From Paracamarosporium sp. OC-R06-R3 (taxonomy: Eukaryota; Ascomycota; Dothideomycetes; Pleosporales; Didymosphaeriaceae), in the NCBI GenBank assembly GCA_019828545.1, contig JACVRA010000131.1, positions 1 to 32,928 of the forward strand: a DNA stretch of 32,928 bases, in the 5' to 3' direction. The number at the start of each line of letters is the position of its first letter. Within the stretch, counting starts at the first letter, position 1. The notes under the pieces are model-generated. The model searched no databases and was not told the DNA's origin. It worked only from the letters and a program-made list of their open reading frames with translations. Positions 30,101-32,928 of this stretch are shown one piece after another. Position numbers and translations under genes: made by a program.

Positions 30101-30760
30101 TCATCCACATGAATGCAGGAATCATGAAGGGTACGACTGTTCGTCGATTAAAGAGCTACACGAGCTGGGTTAAATACGTCGTGAGACAGTATGGTTTCTA
30201 TCTTCTAGAGGAAATTAGAGTAAAATAAGGATAGCCCCTTCGTACGAAAGGAGTTGGGTATGGTAACCTATGGTTTACCTGTTGTTTATACGCTGAGATA
30301 TTAAACATGGTTGAGAATGAGAATAGGTTATTCTTAGTAAATGGAGAATGGGCATCTTCTGAATAAGAACAGTAATAAAGATTAATTTGTAAAAAAATTA
30401 ATTTCCTATATCAAATTCAAAACATCTAACGAGAATACACTAAAAAGATGGCTCTTGTTACGATTGGTAATACTTAATACTCAAGTATTTATTTATAGTA
30501 TAGGCATGGCAGGAAAGCTATGTTAGTTAAGATAAGTGCTGAATGCATCTAGGCACGAAGCTTACCTTAGGATACTCTTAGAAACGTAGTATAACATTAC
30601 GATCCGCACGTATGTTAGTTATAACATATTAGACTGTAATTATTCCATTCCATCGCTACAGCGATGGTAACCGATTGCAATGGATAATAGGCTTTGGCTG
30701 TAAGGGCTTTGATGCTCTCAGGTATAAAGTACTAATTTATTGGAACTAGGATATTGACTA
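27160..30760 (+). rRNA. rnl: Large subunit ribosomal RNA
   Basis: About 3.6 kb of LSU rRNA with no intron. Landmarks are GAAACGGAGTGAATTGAAGT (about 27245), CGATAAAGAATAGTACTGTG, the TATAGCTGGTTTTCCGCGAA region, GGTCCTAAGGTAGCGAAATA, AGACGAGAAGACCCCATGCA, CTGGGGATAACAGGCTAATT (the peptidyl-transferase area, uninterrupted where the rps3-bearing intron sits in other ascomycetes), the sarcin-ricin-like AGTACGAAAGGA equivalent CGTACGAAAGGAGTTGGGTA, and the 3' GTACTAATTTATTGGAA. Ends are approximate (5' within about 40 nt, 3' within about 20 nt). Expansion segments occur near 27840-27950 and 29640-29910. Small ORFs overlapping it are not genes. Confidence 0.95.
29640..29915 (+). other. AT-rich expansion in rnl
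   Basis: About 275 bp between AGTACCTGGGAGTATCCAAA and TTTAATGGCTTAATCTTGCT, which flank a short helix in bacterial LSU rRNA. Extremely AT-rich, no ORF, and none of the group I core motifs I looked for, so it is best read as an expansion segment that stays in the rRNA. Confidence 0.6.
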
Positions 30761-30819
30761 GTTGATAATTACAGGGTTTCACTAACTAAATAACATACTT
30801 ATCATAAAAATACACTTTA

Positions 30820-30890
30820 GCCTGGTTTGCATAATAGTAATGCACCCGTTTTGTAATCGGAAGATATGAGTGCAAATCTCGTACTGGGCT
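30820..30890 (+). tRNA. trnT: tRNA-Thr (UGU)
   Basis: Acceptor GCCTGGT/ACTGGGC, D stem GCAT/ATGC, anticodon loop TTTGTAA (TGT) on a CCG/CGG-based stem, T arm ATGAG-TGCAAAT-CTCGT, discriminator T. First tRNA behind rnl. Confidence 0.92.
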
Positions 30891-30911
30891 AATTACAGAC
30901 ATTTAAACTAA

Positions 30912-30982
30912 TGCGGATTGATGTAATAGTAACATACCTGGCTCATGCCCAGGAAATAGAAGTGCAAATCCTCTGTCCGCAT
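30912..30982 (+). tRNA. trnM: tRNA-Met (CAU), copy 2
   Basis: Acceptor TGCGGAT/GTCCGCA, D stem ATGT/ACAT, anticodon arm CCTGG-CTCATGC-CCAGG (CAT), T arm AGAAG-TGCAAAT-CCTCT with one mismatch. The GC-rich anticodon stem makes it an initiator candidate, but the three G-C pairs typical of initiators are not exact. Confidence 0.92.
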
Positions 30983-30998
30983 ATCTTGTGTACATATA

Positions 30999-31071
30999 AA
31001 GGCTATAGCTTAATAGGTAAAGCAAGCTGCTCATAATAGCTCAGATGAGTGTTCGAATCATTCTGGCCTTA
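30999..31071 (+). tRNA. trnM: tRNA-Met (CAU), copy 3
   Basis: Acceptor AAGGCTA/TGGCCTT, D stem GCTT/AAGC, anticodon arm AGCTG-CTCATAA-TAGCT (CAT), T loop TTCGAAT, discriminator A. Its sequence is distinct from the other two CAU tRNAs. Confidence 0.93.
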
Positions 31072-31516
31072 TAGAGTTATCATTAGTTTACCCTTTGAGA
31101 TCTATTAATAAGATTTCTTAATGAGATTTGTTATTATCTTAGGGATGTATGGAGCGTTACTTAATTTATTCTTTGAGAAGATTCTTGACAAGAAGGGAAC
31201 GTTATTTAATTTATCCTTTGAGAAAATTATTGATGTGGTGTACATTACTGGAGGTAATAAAGGGAATAATCTTCACGATAAATCGCCCTTCTGCTTATAA
31301 GCTTATTAATAGGTTGAAACCATATTTAGGGAGCTAATATGATAGCGTGTACATACTATTGTAATATCTTATTATTTGTTTAAATTATGAATAGTTTTAT
31401 ATAAATTTTACAGAGCAAATAATTTTTTACATACATTGTATAGAATAAATATTATTTGCTGTAGTTTACTTTAAAAACCTGATTAAAAAGAGTTTTAATA
31501 ATATATAAAATAAAAA
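31072..31516. other. trnM-trnL spacer with a repeat-containing small ORF
   Basis: About 445 bp. Two imperfect 38-bp direct repeats (31152-31189 and 31198-31235, core CGTTAYTTAATTTATYCTTTGAGAA) lie inside a 62-codon plus-strand ORF (31149-31337) with a basic product ending AYKLINRLKPYLGS. I recognise no protein; the end faintly resembles decayed intron-endonuclease sequence. Base composition is a little richer in G than the surroundings. Treat as uncertain and probably noncoding. Confidence 0.4.
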
Positions 31517-31599
31517 ATCCGAGTGCTGGAATTGGTAGACAGGACAAATTTAAGCTTTGTTGACATTATGTCGTGAACGTTCAAGTCGTTCTTCGGATA
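31517..31599 (+). tRNA. trnL1: tRNA-Leu (UAA)
   Basis: Class II. Acceptor ATCCGAG/TTCGGAT, anticodon arm ACAAA-TTTAAGC-TTTGT (TAA), variable arm TGACATTATGTCG, T arm AACG-TTCAAGT-CGTT, discriminator A. Confidence 0.94.
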
Positions 31600-31641
31600 G
31601 GGCTTTAAATAAGCCTATCCCTGTGGGGTTCCCGCAGGGAA
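31597..31641. mobile_element. GC-rich hairpin element behind trnL1
   Basis: It starts at the trnL1 3' end with ATAGGGCTT/AAGCCTAT (inverted repeat with one bulged G), followed by CCCTGTGGGGTTCCCGCAGG, which is shared with the element at 25781. The two hairpins in a row match a double-hairpin layout. Both copies of the shared core touch a tRNA gene (trnL1 3' side here, trnS1 5' side there). Confidence 0.68.
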
Positions 31642-31824
31642 AGAATAACCTTTATGAGAAACTTTTATATGCTTTTTAGTTTTACAGTAACTTAAACATT
31701 TTATTTTGTATAATATATGCTTTTATTTTTTTATTACAGAAGCAAGAGGAGTATTAAGCTATCATTTTACGCTATTTTAAGCCATCCTTTCAAGCTATCG
31801 GTTTAAGCTTTATATAGGCTCTAA

Positions 31825-31897
31825 GGCCCAATAGTCAAGTGGTTAAGACGTAACATTTTCACTGTTAAATGCGCGGGTTCGATCCCCGTTTGGGCTT
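31825..31897 (+). tRNA. trnE: tRNA-Glu (UUC)
   Basis: Acceptor GGCCCAA/TTGGGCT, anticodon arm TAACA-TTTTCAC-TGTTA (TTC), T arm CGGG-TTCGATC-CCCG, discriminator T. Confidence 0.94.
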
Positions 31898-31920
31898 AAC
31901 AAAAAAGTTTATAAACTTAA

Positions 31921-31992
31921 GGGGATATAGTTTAATTGGTAAAACTGCGATTTTGCATATCGTTATTTTAGGATCGAGTCCTAATATCTCCA
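31921..31992 (+). tRNA. trnA: tRNA-Ala (UGC)
   Basis: Acceptor GGGGATA/TATCTCC, D stem GTTT/AAAC, anticodon arm GCGAT-TTTGCAT-ATCGT (TGC), T arm TAGGA-TCGAG-TCCTA-like, discriminator A. Confidence 0.93.
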
Positions 31993-32012
31993 GTAGTATT
32001 TAAATAAATTAG

Positions 32013-32086
32013 GCTCGAGAAGCTCAACCTGGTAGAGCGGAACTCTGAAGATGTTTAGGCTATAAGTTCAAATCTTATCTCGAGCA
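32013..32086 (+). tRNA. trnF: tRNA-Phe (GAA)
   Basis: Acceptor GCTCGAG/CTCGAGC, D stem GCTC/GAGC, anticodon loop CTGAAGA (GAA), T arm ATAAG-TTCAAAT-CTTAT, discriminator A. Confidence 0.94.
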
Positions 32087-32345
32087 CATAATACTTTTTA
32101 TTTAGCATTAAATTATTTTTAATGTAAAAAAATTTTTTTTTATTTAGCATTTTTATTATATATGTAAATATCGACAAAAAATATATGTTTTTAAGTTAAA
32201 CTACTTTTTTAGATAAACAGAGATCACTAAAATTCTTTGTTACTTTAACACGGTATCTAGCTTAGATCTTTGTAAGGAAAACTTTTTTGTAGATATAAAG
32301 TTTAAATTAAGAATCCATATATTTAGTTTAAATGAGAAAAAAAAA

Positions 32346-32428
32346 ATGGGTATGCTGAAATTGGTAGACAGGTCCCGCTTAGGACGGGGTGAAGTTAATT
32401 CATATAAGTTCGAGTCTTATTACCCATA
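32346..32428 (+). tRNA. trnL2: tRNA-Leu (UAG)
   Basis: Class II. Acceptor ATGGGTA/TACCCAT, anticodon arm TCCCG-CTTAGGA-CGGGG (TAG, reads CUN), variable arm around GAAGTTAATTC, T arm ATAAG-TTCGAGT-CTTAT, discriminator A. The 260 bp before it are AT-rich with no gene seen. Confidence 0.94.
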
Positions 32429-32526
32429 AAAGATTTTTTTATTATAACTTGTTAATTAGCTAGATTTAATAAATATATTAAATAACTCTTTTAAAACTTT
32501 TTAATCCTTGAAATAACTATTTTAAA

Positions 32527-32598
32527 TATGTAGTAGACTAATGGTAAGTCATAAATTTTTGGTATTTACTTATGGGTGTTCGAATCACCCCTACATAG
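32527..32598 (+). tRNA. trnQ: tRNA-Gln (UUG)
   Basis: Acceptor TATGTAG/CTACATA, D stem GACT/AGTC, anticodon arm TAAAT-TTTTGGT-ATTTA (TTG), T arm GGGTG-TTCGAAT-CACCC, discriminator G. Confidence 0.94.
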
Positions 32599-32612
32599 AA
32601 CAAACAATTTAA

Positions 32613-32686
32613 GGTGGATATAGTTCAATCGGTAGAACAACTGTATGTGGAACAGTAAGTTCCCTGTTCGATTCAGGGTATCCTCC
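32613..32686 (+). tRNA. trnH: tRNA-His (GUG)
   Basis: Acceptor GTGGATA/TATCCTC (one T-T mismatch) with an encoded extra G at -1 opposite C73, as expected for tRNA-His. D stem GTTC/GAAC, anticodon arm ACTGT-ATGTGGA-ACAGT (GTG), T arm CCCTG-TTCGATT-CAGGG. If the genome is circular, the next gene downstream is trnM at 31. Confidence 0.93.
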
Positions 32687-32928
32687 CTGGTCTATCTGGT
32701 TTAGTATCCCTTTTCTCTCCAGTGTTAGGCCTCTTTTTTCTGTAAATAAATCTTTCTATTGGTTAAAAATTTTTATCCAAAAATAATAAGACTTTATTTG
32801 TGTAAATATATCCTTTTTTGTTAAGACTCTCTTTAAAGGTTTTGTTTTATTACTTTGAGTAAGTAATTAGAGGAATATTTTTAGATATCTTATCAGATTA
32901 TAATACCAATATAAGAATTATTTTAGAT
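32687..32928. other. Terminal spacer
   Basis: 242 AT-rich bases with no gene seen. The last nine bases, ATTTTAGAT, equal the first nine of the window, which would fit a small assembly overlap of a circular molecule cut here, or chance in AT-rich DNA. Confidence 0.5.

Overview
This window looks like a complete or nearly complete mitochondrial genome of a filamentous ascomycete fungus. The genes read only with genetic code 4: TGA falls at conserved Trp positions in atp6, nad1, nad2, nad4, nad5, cob, cox1, cox3 and rps3, and a tRNA-Trp with anticodon UCA is present. The gene set is atp6, cob, cox1-cox2 as one continuous ORF, cox3, nad1-6, nad4L, rps3, both rRNAs, an RNase P RNA and tRNAs for all 20 amino acids. 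I found no atp8 or atp9. From memory, a single cox1/cox2 reading frame together with loss of atp8 and atp9 is known in Pleosporales (Dothideomycetes, e.g. Parastagonospora nodorum), so that order is my best guess; the placement is inference.

Layout. The genome falls into two gene blocks on opposite strands. The plus-strand block starts at trnR (21449) and runs through rns, trnY, trnN, nad6, an unknown ORF (orfB), a long tRNA cluster split by rnl, and, if the molecule is circular, across the window ends to trnM, atp6 and nad1 (ends 2610). The minus-strand block starts at trnC (20711) and runs down through cox1-cox2, orfC, rps3, nad4L-nad5, nad4, rnpB, cob, orfA, cox3 and nad2-nad3-trnV (ends 3116). 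The blocks diverge at about 20.7-21.45 kb, the likely transcription start region, and converge at about 2.7-3.1 kb, which holds three tandem 23-bp repeats and a short hairpin. Classical tight pairs are kept: nad4L/nad5 share one base and nad2/nad3 abut. Spacers on the minus strand carry tRNA-like relics (trnC, trnR and D-armless Met-like copies) that could act as processing signals.

Unusual parts. Three unrecognised ORFs (orfA, orfB, orfC) sit directly behind respiratory genes or pieces of them. orfC follows cox2, and a decayed second copy of the cox2 3' end lies beyond it, the footprint expected from a mobile ORF that brought its own copy of the host gene's 3' end. orfA begins with a diverged copy of the cox1 C-terminus and lies in a mosaic spacer (about 7.0-8.1 kb) that also holds copies of the cox1 leader, the nad1 3' end and trnC. 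nad4 has a C-terminal extension with two CxxC pairs, and nad3 runs without a stop codon into a duplicate trnV. One ORF-less group I intron interrupts cox3. Small GC-rich hairpin elements are scattered in the plus-strand tRNA region.
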